Below the pieces are notes generated by a model. It was not told the origin of the DNA. It was given only the letters and a program-made list of their open reading frames with translations, and searched no databases. The position numbers and the translations under genes are program-made. Below are positions 32,808 to 43,091 of a DNA stretch of 64,000 nt, piece after piece. The stretch comes from Sandaracinus sp. (lineage in GTDB: Bacteria > Myxococcota_A > Polyangia > Polyangiales > Houyiibacteriaceae), in the NCBI GenBank assembly GCA_002699025.1, contig PABA01000145.1, positions 1 to 64,000 of the forward strand. Direction: 5' to 3'. Positions within the stretch are counted from its first letter, which is position 1. Each line of letters opens with the position of its first letter.

Positions 32808-33821
32808 ATGACCCCGCTCGTCCTGGTCTTCCTCCGCGGCGGCGCCGACGGGCTCGCCCTGGTGCCGCCGCGCGACCCCCGGCTGCGTGCGCTCCGCCCG
32901 ACGCTCCACCGCGAGGGCGCCGCGCCCCTCGACGATCGCTTCGCGCTCCACCCGGCCCTCGCCCCACTCCGCCCCTACTGGGACGCGGGCCGCCTCGCCC
33001 TCGTGCACGCCATCGGCTCGGGCGACGCCACCCGCTCGCACTTCGAAGCGCAGGACCGCATGGAGCGCGGCGACGGCGCCTCCGGCTGGCTCGCGCGCTG
33101 GGCGCCCCGGAGCGCCTCGCCGCTCGCGCGCGTCGCCCTCGGCCCGCACCTCCCCGAGGCCCTCCGCGGCGCGCGGGCGACCGTCTTCGAGCGCGCCGAG
33201 GAGGCCGGCCTCGAGAGCGCGCCCTTCACCGCCGCGCTCCGCGCGCTCCACGGCGGAGGCGACCCGCTCGCCCGCGCCGGCGCCGCCGCCCTCGCCGCCC
33301 TCGACCGGCTCGCCGCCCTGCCGCCCGCGCCGCCCGGCTTCCCCGCGACGCCCCTCGGCCAGCGCCTCGCCGAGGCCGCGCGCCTCGTCCGCGCGGGCGT
33401 CGGCCTCGAGGTCGCCTGCGTCGACCACGACGGTTGGGACACGCACGTCGCCCAGGCGCCGCTCCTCGAGGGCCGGGCCGGCGAGCTCGCCGACGCGCTC
33501 TCGGCCTTCCTCGAGGCCGTCGGGGAGCGCGCCACGCTGATCGCCCTGACCGAGTTCGGGCGCCGCGCCCGCGAGAACGGCGGCCTCGGCACGGACCACG
33601 GGCGCGGCTCCGTCGCCTTCGTGGCCGGCGCGGGCGTCCGCGGGGGCCAGGTCCTCGCGCGCTGGCCCGGGCTCCACGCCGACGCCCTCGAGCCCCCCGG
33701 CGACCTCGCCGTCACCACCGACTACCGCGATCTCCTCGCCGCCGCGCTGGCCGCCCGCGGCGTCGACCCGGGGCCCGTCTTCCCCGGGTACGGCCCGCGG
33801 GAGCTGGACCTCTTCGGCTGA
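32808..33821 (+). CDS. DUF1501 family protein
   Basis: A 337-residue DUF1501 protein, sulfatase/alkaline-phosphatase-like fold. The family start (L)VLVFLRGGADGLALVPP appears at residues 4-20, ATRSHFEAQDRME near 75, VDHDGWDTHVAQ near 205, and TEFGRRARENGGLGTDHGRG near 247. Members normally have a Tat signal before the first motif; here the ATG sits directly in front of it, so the signal is missing or the start was displaced by the adjacent minisatellite. It is paired with the DUF1800 gene upstream (177-bp gap). Biochemical role unknown. Confidence 0.9.
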   Translation: MTPLVLVFLRGGADGLALVPPRDPRLRALRPTLHREGAAPLDDRFALHPALAPLRPYWDAGRLALVHAIGSGDATRSHFEAQDRMERGDGASGWLARWAPRSASPLARVALGPHLPEALRGARATVFERAEEAGLESAPFTAALRALHGGGDPLARAGAAALAALDRLAALPPAPPGFPATPLGQRLAEAARLVRAGVGLEVACVDHDGWDTHVAQAPLLEGRAGELADALSAFLEAVGERATLIALTEFGRRARENGGLGTDHGRGSVAFVAGAGVRGGQVLARWPGLHADALEPPGDLAVTTDYRDLLAAALAARGVDPGPVFPGYGPRELDLFG

Positions 33822-33930
33822 GCCCCCGGGCGCGGCAGGGGGCGGGGGAAGAAGAGCGGGCGCCCGCCACCGCGCCCCCGGAAAGGCCCGACGCCGCGCG
33901 ATCGGTCTTGAAAACGACGCCGCGCGCCGC

Positions 33931-33948
33931 TAAATGAATACTCATTCA
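33931..33948. promoter_or_regulatory. FadR(TetR)-type fatty-acid operator
   Basis: TAAATGAATACTCATTCA matches the TGAATGANTANTCATTCA consensus of the Bacillus/Thermus FadR-type TetR regulators at every specified position except the second. It lies 143 bases upstream of an acyl-CoA dehydrogenase gene in an otherwise very GC-rich context, where an AT-rich palindrome stands out. It probably mediates repression relieved by long-chain acyl-CoA. The regulator gene is not in this window. Confidence 0.75.
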
Positions 33949-34090
33949 GCGTCCCTGACGCGTGCCGACAGGCGGGGTTTGGAGTGTGCGGTGTGACCGG
34001 GGGCAGCCACCCCGAGCGCCGCCTCGCGATGAAACGCCGGGCCGTGGGAGGGGGGACCGCTCAGGCACCTCGCGAGGAAAGAACAAGCAC

Positions 34091-35260
34091 ATGGCCAACC
34101 CGTTCACCGAAGAACACAAGGCGTTCCGCAAGCTCGTCCGCGACTTCGCGGAGAAGGAGCTCGCCCCCCACATGGACGAGTGGGAGAAGGACGAGCTCTT
34201 CCCGAACTGGGTGTTCCAGCGCGCCGGCGAGCTCGGCATCCTCGGCACCCACTACCCGGAGGAGGTCGGCGGCGCCGGCGGCGACTTCTGGATGAACGTG
34301 GTCATGAGCGAGGAGCTCCCGCGCTGCGGCTCGGCGGGCCTGCCCATGGGCCTGCTCGTGCAGTCCTCGATGGCGACGCCCTGCATCGCCGACCTCGGCA
34401 CGGACGAGCAGAAGAAGGAGTTCCTCGAGCCGGCGCTGAAGGGCGAGAAGATCGTCGCCCTCGGCGTGTCGGAGCCCGGGGCCGGCTCGGACGTGGCGGG
34501 CCTCCGCACGACGGCCATCAAGGACGGCGACGACTACGTCATCAACGGCAGCAAGACCTACATCACGAACGGCACCCGGGCGGACTTCGTCACGCTCATG
34601 GTGAAGACCGATCCGGAGGCCGGACACAACGGCATCTCGATCATCCTCTGCCCCACCGACGTAAAGGGCTTCGGCGTCTCGAAGAAGCTCGAGAAGGCCG
34701 GCAACTGGTGCTCGGACACGGCGGAGCTCTTCTTCGAGGACGTGCGCGTGCCGCAGCGCTACCTCCTCGGCAAGGAGGGCATGGGCTTCATGTACCTGAT
34801 GCAGAACTTCCAGTCCGAGCGGCTGGTCGGCTGCACCTCGGCGCTCGCCGGCTCGAAGCACGCCCTCGACCGCTCGGTGGCCTGGGGCCGGGAGCGGACG
34901 GCCTTCGGCAAGCCGCTGATCAAGCGCGAGTACTGGAAGCAAAAGTTCGCGGACCTCTACACCCAGTACGAGGCCGGGCTCGCGCTCAGCTACAAGGCCT
35001 GCGAGGCGTACAACGAAGAGAAGTACGTGAAGAAGGGCATGGTCTCGATGGAGACCACGAAGCTCATCTCCATGGCGAAGGTCTTCGTGGGCGAGACCAC
35101 CGGCGAGATCATGGACCAGTGCGTCCAGTTCCACGGCGGCATGGGCTACCTCGAGGAGCTCTGGGTGGCGCGCGCCTGGCGCGACCAGCGGCTCATCCGC
35201 ATCGGCGGCGGCACGACCGAGGTCATGCGCTACGCCATCGCCAAGCTCCTCGGCTTCTGA
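34091..35260 (+). CDS. Acyl-CoA dehydrogenase
   Basis: A 389-residue flavoprotein that introduces the alpha-beta double bond of acyl-CoA, using electron-transfer flavoprotein. Family motifs: YPEEVGGAGGDF, LGVSEPGAGSDVAGLRT (residues about 130-146), YVINGSKTYITNGTRADF (about 158-175), WGRERTAFGKPL, and CVQFHGGMGY (about 348-357). The MCAD-type Glu position near the end reads IGGGTTEV, as in isovaleryl/long-chain enzymes, where the catalytic Glu instead precedes RLV; here QSERLVG supplies it. GAGGAAAG precedes ATG 34091. With the thiolase downstream it forms a fatty-acid oxidation unit likely controlled by the FadR-type site upstream. Confidence 0.96.
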   Translation: MANPFTEEHKAFRKLVRDFAEKELAPHMDEWEKDELFPNWVFQRAGELGILGTHYPEEVGGAGGDFWMNVVMSEELPRCGSAGLPMGLLVQSSMATPCIADLGTDEQKKEFLEPALKGEKIVALGVSEPGAGSDVAGLRTTAIKDGDDYVINGSKTYITNGTRADFVTLMVKTDPEAGHNGISIILCPTDVKGFGVSKKLEKAGNWCSDTAELFFEDVRVPQRYLLGKEGMGFMYLMQNFQSERLVGCTSALAGSKHALDRSVAWGRERTAFGKPLIKREYWKQKFADLYTQYEAGLALSYKACEAYNEEKYVKKGMVSMETTKLISMAKVFVGETTGEIMDQCVQFHGGMGYLEELWVARAWRDQRLIRIGGGTTEVMRYAIAKLLGF

Positions 35261-35507
35261 GCCGAAGGCCGACCCCGCGCCGGGGCGCCCGCTCGGCTCC
35301 CCGGCGCGGCGTACGGCCGACCGCGCTGCGCTGCCTCTCTCGGAGCCGCGCCGCTCCACTCTTCGCCGTCTCGGCTTCGAAGACGACGGCCTCTTCGGAG
35401 GCTCCCTCCTCGACCTCGTCACGCGTCGCGTGATCCGAACGACCTAGCTCCCGGGCGGGCTCGCCCCGCCCCCAGCCGGAAGACCCGGACAAACGAAAGG
35501 AAGACCC

Positions 35508-36740
<1,233 letters not shown>

Positions 36741-36806
36741 CGCGCGACCCCACCCCGTTCGACGCCCGGCCCGCCTCGCGCGCGCCGGGCGTCGACGCGT
36801 CGGGGC

Positions 36807-37212
36807 TCCCTCCCTTCGGTCGGGATGCGTTCCGCCGTCCGCCGTCCGTGAACGTCCGCGGTCCGTGCCGCGTTCGCGGAGGGAGCGCGGAGGCGGCTCC
36901 GGCGGTCGCGCGCGACCGCCGGCCGATCGTCCTCGTGCACGTGCTCGTGCTCGTGCTCGTGCTCGACGCTCTGCTTCCGCGCGGGGGGGATCCCTCCCTT
37001 CGGTCGGGATGCCGTCCGCCGTCCGCCGTCCGCCGTCCGGGCTGGCGCGAACTCCACGGTCCATGCCGCGTTCGCGGAGGGAGCGCGGGGGCGGCTGCGA
37101 CGGTCGCGCGCGACGCCGGCCGATCGTCCTCGTCCTCGTGCACGTGCTCGTGCTCGTGCTCGTGCTCGACGCTCTGCTTCCGCGGAGGGAGCGCGGGGGC
37201 GGCTGCGACGGG
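36807..37212. repeat. Composite direct repeat, two full copies of about 190 bp and a partial third
   Basis: Copies at about 36807-36982 and 36991-37184 share, in order, CCCTCCCTTCGGTCGGGATG, (GTCCGCC)n, GCCGCGTTCGCGGAGGGAGC, a GGCGGC..CGGTCGCGCGCGAC block, CGGCCGATCGTCCTCGT, (GTGCTC)n and GACGCTCTGCTTCCGCG. A partial third copy is at 37181-37212. A GGGCAC hexamer run follows at 37264-37299. The 36741-37369 gap between thiolase and histidine kinase is filled by this. The reverse complement of the first blocks is at 4366-4545. Confidence 0.88.
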
Positions 37213-37369
37213 AGGGGGACGCGTGGGGCGAGCTCTCGGTCTCGGGATCCACTTCGAGCGATCGGGCACGGGCAGGGGCACGGGCAGGGGCACGGGCGGT
37301 GGTGAGGGTCGTGGGGGGGCGGCGGCGGCAGATCACCGTGACAACGAGCGAGCGTGATACGGTTCCGGC

Positions 37370-38590
37370 ATGGCGGGATGGACGCGGCGGGTCCTTCGCA
37401 GCCGGGGGATCGCGCCCCTGGTCGCCGTCGCCCTGCTCGCCTTCGTCGGCTGGACCCTCTGGCTCGCCAGCTCCGTGCACCAGCTCCGGGGCACGCTCGA
37501 GGACCACGTCCGCTGGATCCGCGTCGTCGGCGACCCGGAGACGCCCGAGCCCGCGCTCCGCGGCGCCCTCGACGAGATGGGCGCCTCGGCGCTCGCCCTC
37601 GACGCCACCGCCGCCCGGCGCGCCCTGGATGACGACCGCTTCGAGGCCACGCGCCGTGACGAGCTGGTCGCGGGCCTGCGCGCCGAGACCGGACGCATCA
37701 GCGCCACGCTCGGCCAGCGCTGGACCCAGCTCCAGCTCCTCGCCGCCCTCTCGCTGGCCCTGGTCGCCCTCGTCGCCCTCCTCTTCACGCTCGCGCGCCG
37801 TCAGGTCCGCGAGCTCGACGCCCTCGGGCACGTCCTCGCCGAGCGCCTCGAGGAGCTCGAGGAGCGGGACGCCGAGCTCGAGGCGCGCCTCCACGAGATC
37901 GAGGATCGGGAGCAGCTCCTGCGCACGGTCGCCGCGAGCGTGGTGCACGAGATCAACAACCCGCTCTGCTACGTGACCATGTCCCTCGGCTCCGTGGAGC
38001 GCGAGCTCGCCCGGCTCGAGGACGCGGGCGACGCGTCCGGGCGCCTCCGCATCATGAGCAAGCGCGCCATCGAGGGCGCCGACCGGGTCGCGCGCATCGC
38101 CCAGGACCTGAAGCGGCTCACGGCGCAGACGGCGAGCGAGAGCGCGCCCGTGCCGATCGGCGACCTCCTGGACACGGCGCTGCGCCTGAGCGGCGGGCGC
38201 CTGAAGCGCCACGACGTCGTGCGCCGACTCCCGGACGAGCTCCCGGCCGTGCTCGGCGATCGGCATCGGCTCGAGCAGGTCTTCCTGAACCTCCTGCTGA
38301 ACGCGGGTGACGCCTTCGGGGACGGCCGCCGCGGCGAGGTCGTGGTGCGCGCCGAGGCCGACGGGGACGCGGTGGCCATCGAGGTGCACGACGACGGGGA
38401 CGGCATCGCCGAGGCGGACCTCGAGCGCGTCTTCGACCCCTTCGTGACCACCAAGGGCGACGCGGGGACGGGCCTCGGCCTCTACGTCGCGCGGCAGATC
38501 GTCGAGAGCCACGGCGGCCTGCTCACGCTCACGAGCCGCGAAGGGGACGGCACGAGCGTGCGCGTCGTGCTCCCGGTCGCCGACGCCTGA
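37370..38590 (+). CDS. Sensor histidine kinase
   Basis: A 406-residue membrane histidine kinase. Two membrane helices (about residues 14-34 and 122-145) flank an 87-residue periplasmic sensor region with no recognised fold. A coiled coil follows ([22 protein letters not shown]). The phospho-acceptor is His193 in [12 protein letters not shown]. The ATPase part has [10 protein letters not shown] (N box, about 308), [20 protein letters not shown] (G1) and [18 protein letters not shown] (G2). No response regulator is adjacent, so it is an orphan kinase; a truncated receiver-like gene at 63595 is far away. Confidence 0.93.
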   Translation: MAGWTRRVLRSRGIAPLVAVALLAFVGWTLWLASSVHQLRGTLEDHVRWIRVVGDPETPEPALRGALDEMGASALALDATAARRALDDDRFEATRRDELVAGLRAETGRISATLGQRWTQLQLLAALSLALVALVALLFTLARRQVRELDALGHVLAERLEELEERDAELEARLHEIEDREQLLRTVAASVVHEINNPLCYVTMSLGSVERELARLEDAGDASGRLRIMSKRAIEGADRVARIAQDLKRLTAQTASESAPVPIGDLLDTALRLSGGRLKRHDVVRRLPDELPAVLGDRHRLEQVFLNLLLNAGDAFGDGRRGEVVVRAEADGDAVAIEVHDDGDGIAEADLERVFDPFVTTKGDAGTGLGLYVARQIVESHGGLLTLTSREGDGTSVRVVLPVADA

Positions 38591-38612
38591 GCGCCATCGC
38601 GCCCCCGCCAGC

Positions 38613-39878
38613 TCAGGCCGAGGGGTCGACCACGCGCCCGACGAAGAGCACCGCCCCCGTCTCCTGGTCGCGGATGAAGAAGAGGAAGGGCCGGTCGATC
38701 CTCAGCGTCGGCGAGACGCTGATCGAGGTCCCGGTGGAGGCGGTCGCCCCCACCGCCTCCGTGCCCTCCTCGTCCACGCGGACGAACGCTTCGTGGACCA
38801 CGCCGCCCAGCGCGAGGCGCTCGTCCGACGAGAGGCTCGAGAAGTCGGCGTCGTCGAACGCCTCGCGCATGCCGAGCCCGCGGAGGGCGTCCTCCAGCTC
38901 GAGACGCGAGCGGATCGCGAAGCGCGGGAGCGCCACGTAGACGAAGCCCCGCTCGACCTGACCGGCGATGTGTTCGATCCGCTCCGCGTCGAGCTCTTCC
39001 TCGAAGGCCGCCAGGTCGTCCGGGACGACCGCCAGGAGCGAGACCGCGTCGCCGACGTAGGGGATCCGCGTGGCTCTCCAGCCCGCCCCCTCGGCGAACC
39101 CCACGGCGCTCTCGCCCCACATGGTGGGCACGCTCACGGTGGAGCCGTCGAGACGCGTGAACGGCCGATCCATGGTCGCGCGCTCGGAGAATCGATGCTT
39201 CCACGCCGCGCGGAAGGTCAAGGCGTCGACGGCGACGAAGCGCGTCGACGGGCCCACGGCGCGCGCGGACAAGAGCTCCTCGACCCGCCCCTCCGTGGCC
39301 TCGGCCGCCCAGGCGTTGATGGCGCCGCGGGCGCTCTCCGGATCGGCGGCGAAGTCGAGGAGGGCGACCTCGGCGCCGTACCAGCGCGCGAGGTCGTCGA
39401 GGTAGCGGTCGCGGAGAGGGAAGCCCCGCTGGGCGAAGAGCCCGTCGACCACGCTCAGGCGGAAGGGCTCGCCGTCGGTATCGGGCTGCCCCTCGCCGCG
39501 CGACGCGAGGAGCTGGTCGAGGGTGTTGAAGGCCTGGTGGAGCACCTCCGGCTCCTGCGCGAAGTGGAGGGCCTCGCGCATCTCCCGCGCCGTGGAGCCC
39601 GCCGCGCCGGCGTAGGTCATGGCGAGCGCGGTGGAGATCGAGTGCGGCGCGAAGAAGAGGTTCTCGTCCGACGGGAGCTCCCGCAGGAGCTCGAAGGCGA
39701 AGTCGGCGTCGTTCCGGGCGAGCGCGCGCACGTCCCCGAGCTCTTCGCTCGGCGCGCGGCGGCGCATGCTCGAGCGCACGACCTCTCCAGGGAGCGACGA
39801 CTCCGGGGCCGTGTCCCCGCAACCGAAGACCACGGCGAGCGAAGCCGCCAAGACGACACGATAGACGTTCACGACCAT
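38613..39878 (-). CDS. Serpin-family lipoprotein, copy 1
   Basis: A 421-residue serpin. The N-terminus has a lipoprotein signal (VVFGCGD, Cys at residue 20), so it is probably anchored in a membrane facing the periplasm or surface. Serpin features: [32 protein letters not shown], the hinge [14 protein letters not shown] and the C-terminal [20 protein letters not shown]. Counting from the hinge and from RPF, the predicted scissile bond is Ile-Ser (P1-P1' in TSISVS). It is a tandem duplicate of the gene at 40011: the first 200 residues and the last 26 are nearly identical, whereas the centre and reactive loop differ. Serpins are suicide inhibitors of serine or cysteine proteases and are uncommon in bacteria. 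Confidence 0.92.
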   Translation of the reverse strand: MVVNVYRVVLAASLAVVFGCGDTAPESSLPGEVVRSSMRRRAPSEELGDVRALARNDADFAFELLRELPSDENLFFAPHSISTALAMTYAGAAGSTAREMREALHFAQEPEVLHQAFNTLDQLLASRGEGQPDTDGEPFRLSVVDGLFAQRGFPLRDRYLDDLARWYGAEVALLDFAADPESARGAINAWAAEATEGRVEELLSARAVGPSTRFVAVDALTFRAAWKHRFSERATMDRPFTRLDGSTVSVPTMWGESAVGFAEGAGWRATRIPYVGDAVSLLAVVPDDLAAFEEELDAERIEHIAGQVERGFVYVALPRFAIRSRLELEDALRGLGMREAFDDADFSSLSSDERLALGGVVHEAFVRVDEEGTEAVGATASTGTSISVSPTLRIDRPFLFFIRDQETGAVLFVGRVVDPSA

Positions 39879-39970
39879 CGTTCTACCAGCTCTTCCGACG
39901 GGGCGCCCCTACTTTGCGCGTCGTCGAAGGTCGGTGTCGGGCGCCTGCATGAACGTCGGCGTCGAACGGT

Positions 39971-39992
39971 CGGTCTCGTCCGTCCGCGTCGA
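39971..39992 (-). promoter_or_regulatory. 22-bp block conserved 5' of both serpin genes
   Basis: An exact 22-base match to 41369-41390, beginning CGGTCTCGTCCGTCCGC. Both copies sit 93-99 bases upstream of a serpin ATG in the same orientation. It is either a retained promoter/operator or simply the left border of the duplicated segment. Confidence 0.5.
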
Positions 39993-40010
39993 CGCCGCCC
40001 GAGCGCCCCC

Positions 40011-41270
40011 TCAGGCCGACGGGTCGACCACGCGCCCGACGAAGAGCACCGCCCCCGTCTCCTGGTCGCGGATGAAGAAGAGGAAGGGCCGGTCGATCAC
40101 CACGCTCCGCGGCACGCTCACGCGCCCGACGATCACCGCCGTCGCGGCCGCCGCCTCCGTGCCCTCCTCGTCCACGCTCACGACGCCCTCGTGGAGCACG
40201 TCCGTGATCGCCAGGCCCCCCTCGGGCGAGAGGTTGGAGAGGTCGGCGAGCTCGAAGGCTTCGACCATCCCCAGCGCGCGGAGCGGCTCCACCAGGCTGA
40301 AGCGCGAGCGCACCTCGAAGCGAGGCATGGAGAGCGACACGTCCTCCTCCGCGAGCGCCGCGACGATCGCCTCGAGCCGCTCCGCGTCCAGCTCCGCCTC
40401 GAAGGCGGCGAGGTCGTCGGGCACGACCACCAGCATCGCGACCTCCTCGCCCGCGTAGGGCAGCTCGACCGCCTCCCAGCCCTCCCCCTCGGCCACGCCG
40501 CGCGTGGCCTGCCCGCGCATGGTCGGCACGCTCACGCTCGACCCGTCGAGGCGCGTGAACGGGGCCTCGGCCGTGCTCTCCGCGGGGAAGGGCTCGGCCC
40601 AGGCGGCGTTGAAGTAGACGGCGTTGGCGAGGACGAGGACCGTGTCGCGATCGACGGCGCCCTCCGGCAGGAGCTCCTCGATGCGCATGCGGGTGGCGTC
40701 CTCGACCCAGGCGTTGATCGCGCCGCGGGCGCTCTCCGGATCGGCGGCGAAATCGAGGAGGGCGACCTCGGCGCCGTACCAGCGCGCGATGTCGTCGAGG
40801 TAGCGGTCGTGGATGGGGAAGCCGCGCTGCGCGAAGAGCGCGTCGACCACGCTCAGGCGGAAAGGCTCGCCGTCCGTGCCGGGCTGCCCCTCGCCGCGCG
40901 ACGCGAGGAGCTGGTCGAGGGTGTTGAAGGCCTGATGGAGCACCTCCGGCTCCTGCGCGAAGTGGAGGGCCTCGCGCATCTCCTGCGCCGTGGCGCCGGC
41001 CGCGCCGGCGTAGGTCATGGCGAGCGCCGTGGAGATCGAGTGCGGCGAGTGGAAGAGGTTCTCGCCGGCCGGGAGCTCCCGATGCAGGTCGAAGGCGAAG
41101 TCCGCGTCGTTCCGCGCCAGCGCGCGCACGGCCGTGAGATCCACGCTCGGCGAGAGGCGCGCCTCGCTCGAGCGGAGGATCTCCCCGGGGGGCGCTGGAT
41201 CGGCGGGCGCGTCGTCGCCGCACGCGAAGAGCAGGGCGAGCAACGAGAGGAGGAAACGAGGAGCGCGCAT
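40011..41270 (-). CDS. Serpin-family lipoprotein, copy 2
   Basis: A 419-residue paralogue of the neighbouring serpin, with its own lipobox (LALLFACGD). The hinge is [14 protein letters not shown] and the predicted P1-P1' is Val-Ser (in GRVSVP), with Arg at P2, so its target protease should differ from that of copy 1. The body contains VLANAVYFNAAWAEPF, closer to the serpin consensus than the same region of copy 1 ([16 protein letters not shown]), suggesting copy 1 has diverged more. I chose the ATG at 41270 for its clean lipoprotein signal. A 22-bp block 99 bases upstream (41369-41390) is repeated exactly 93 bases upstream of copy 1 (39971-39992). Confidence 0.92.
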   Translation of the reverse strand: MRAPRFLLSLLALLFACGDDAPADPAPPGEILRSSEARLSPSVDLTAVRALARNDADFAFDLHRELPAGENLFHSPHSISTALAMTYAGAAGATAQEMREALHFAQEPEVLHQAFNTLDQLLASRGEGQPGTDGEPFRLSVVDALFAQRGFPIHDRYLDDIARWYGAEVALLDFAADPESARGAINAWVEDATRMRIEELLPEGAVDRDTVLVLANAVYFNAAWAEPFPAESTAEAPFTRLDGSSVSVPTMRGQATRGVAEGEGWEAVELPYAGEEVAMLVVVPDDLAAFEAELDAERLEAIVAALAEEDVSLSMPRFEVRSRFSLVEPLRALGMVEAFELADLSNLSPEGGLAITDVLHEGVVSVDEEGTEAAAATAVIVGRVSVPRSVVIDRPFLFFIRDQETGAVLFVGRVVDPSA

Positions 41271-41502
41271 GGAGCCCTTGCGAAGCACCCCTCGTGCCAG
41301 CCCGACCTCCCCGGCCACGGAGACCGGCATGGGCCCGACCGATCGCGGAGCGGGCGAGCTCTCGACGGCGGTCTCGTCCGTCCGCGTCGAACGTCGGTCT
41401 CGGCGCCGGTGCCGAAACACCGGAGTGAGGCGCCGCTACGCCGACCGGTGTGGTAGGCCGTCTCGGGCGACCGTCAGACGACCCTCAGGCGACCGGCGGC
41501 CC

Positions 41503-42711
41503 TCAGGCGATCGGCGTCATGCGGGGCGAGGAGCGCGAGCGGCGCCGGCCCACGGGCACGTCCAGGAGCTTCTGGAAGTCGGGCCGCGCGGCCGCGTAGC
41601 TCGCCCCGACGGCGACCACGTGGAGCGGGTCGAGGTCACTCCGCGGGCGCTTGCCGAAGTAGGCCTGCACGTGGTGCTTCAGGCCGACCAGGTGGCTGCT
41701 GCCGCCGGCGAGGAAGACCGCGTCGACGTCCCGCGCCTTGATGCTCCCGCGGTCGAGCACCTCGTCGCAGTAGATGAACGTGCGGCGGATGAAGGGCTCC
41801 GCGATGCGCTGCACGAGCTCCCGATCGATGGGCGCCGGCGGGATGTCCGCGGGCGCGGCCGGGTCGATCTCCGTCAGCGGGATGCCCACCCGCTCGTGCT
41901 CCGCCATCGCGCGCTTGGCCCACTCGCAGGCCGAGATCAGCCGGTCGAAGGTGCCCCGCTCGGAGCGGAGATCCCAGCCCGTCGCCTCGAGCGTCTGCTG
42001 CGCCACCTGCTCGGCCAGGGCCCGGTCCACGTCGTCGCCGCCGAGGAAGGGATCGCCGCCGTGCGCGACCACGTCGAAGGGGTAGCGCGCGCAGTCGACG
42101 ACCGTCACGTCGAAGGTGCCGCCGCCGAAGTCGTACACCGCCGCGTAGCGCAGGCTCGAGCGCTGCAGGTACGCGATCGCCGTCGCCACCGGCTCCTCGA
42201 CGATGCCCACGCGGTCGAAGCCCACCTCGCGGATCGCCTGGAAGACGGCCGAGCGCTGCCGGGCCCCGAAGGCGCTCGGCACGGTGACGACCGCCGCCTC
42301 GTTCTCCTCGGGCCGCACGCCGACCCGCCCGCAGGCGTAGGTCAGGATGCGCTCGGCGATCTCCACCGGGTCGTGGACGCCGGCGCGCGTCCGCAGACCG
42401 ATGCGCCGCACGGGCGACTCCACGAGCTCGGGCACGTAGAAGGACTGGAGCTGCTCGGCGCGGGTCGCGTTCCAGGGCTCCCCGATCAGCCGCTTGCTCG
42501 AGGCGATCACGTTGGCCGCGTCGATGGGCCGGCGGAGCCGCGCGCGGCGCCCCACCAGCGGCTCGATCGCGCCGCCGTCCTGCGACGGCGGGAAGGCGAC
42601 CACGCTGGGCACGAGGGGCTCGGCGCGGCGGGGCGCGAGGGGGCGTCCGACGTGGGCGACGACCGTGTGAGTCGTGCCGAGGTCGATACCCACGGACTGG
42701 CGTGAAGTCAT
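41503..42711 (-). CDS. Hsp70/DnaK-like ATPase lacking the substrate-binding domain
   Basis: A 402-residue Hsp70-superfamily protein consisting of the nucleotide-binding domain only. Motifs: phosphate-1 GIDLGTTHTVVAHVG (residues about 8-22), VVTVPSAFGARQRSAV, phosphate-2 YDFGGGTFDVTVVD (about 190-203), GGDDVDRAL, and the adenosine motif VFLAGGSSHLVGLK (about 341-354). The protein ends in a basic tail (GRRRSRSSPRM) where DnaK would continue with the linker and peptide-binding domain. No grpE or dnaJ is adjacent. It may be a dedicated or regulatory chaperone-like ATPase. I chose the ATG at 42711 for normal N-terminal spacing; upstream extension is Arg/Gly-rich. Confidence 0.92.
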   Translation of the reverse strand: MTSRQSVGIDLGTTHTVVAHVGRPLAPRRAEPLVPSVVAFPPSQDGGAIEPLVGRRARLRRPIDAANVIASSKRLIGEPWNATRAEQLQSFYVPELVESPVRRIGLRTRAGVHDPVEIAERILTYACGRVGVRPEENEAAVVTVPSAFGARQRSAVFQAIREVGFDRVGIVEEPVATAIAYLQRSSLRYAAVYDFGGGTFDVTVVDCARYPFDVVAHGGDPFLGGDDVDRALAEQVAQQTLEATGWDLRSERGTFDRLISACEWAKRAMAEHERVGIPLTEIDPAAPADIPPAPIDRELVQRIAEPFIRRTFIYCDEVLDRGSIKARDVDAVFLAGGSSHLVGLKHHVQAYFGKRPRSDLDPLHVVAVGASYAAARPDFQKLLDVPVGRRRSRSSPRMTPIA

Positions 42712-43091
42712 GTCTCGTCGAGCTCCCGCCCCCCCTGCGTACCCAGTTCGAGGGGTACGGGGTGTGATCCGCCCTCGCAAGGAAAATCCGAAGCTCGCGC
42801 ACAGTTCTTACGAGAACGAAACATGCTCGACGTGAGCGGAATCGCTCCCCGATTCGGGGGGCTCGAAACGGGACGAAGCGGAGGTCTTCGAAAGGCCTGA
42901 GCGGCCCACGCGCGCTCCATCCGGGAATCCGGGGCGCGGCGTCTCGGGCGCCGCGGGCCCGCGCGAAGGAACGGTGAAGGGAAACGCTCCCCGACATCGG
43001 GGGAGCCGGCGGTCCGCGGCCGGGCCCGAGCCTCGGCGCGCGTGTCGGGACGAGCCGGGCACGCGCCCGGGCGCTCCACGGCGCCCCGGTA
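42712..43091. other. Gap without gene 5' of the Hsp70-like gene
   Basis: This 380-bp stretch contains an AT-richer patch (about 42775-42830), including an inverted repeat GTTCT-TACG-AGAAC at 42804-42817, roughly 100 bases upstream of the Hsp70-like start. It may hold that gene's promoter and an operator. The rest is GC-rich without features. Confidence 0.45.
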
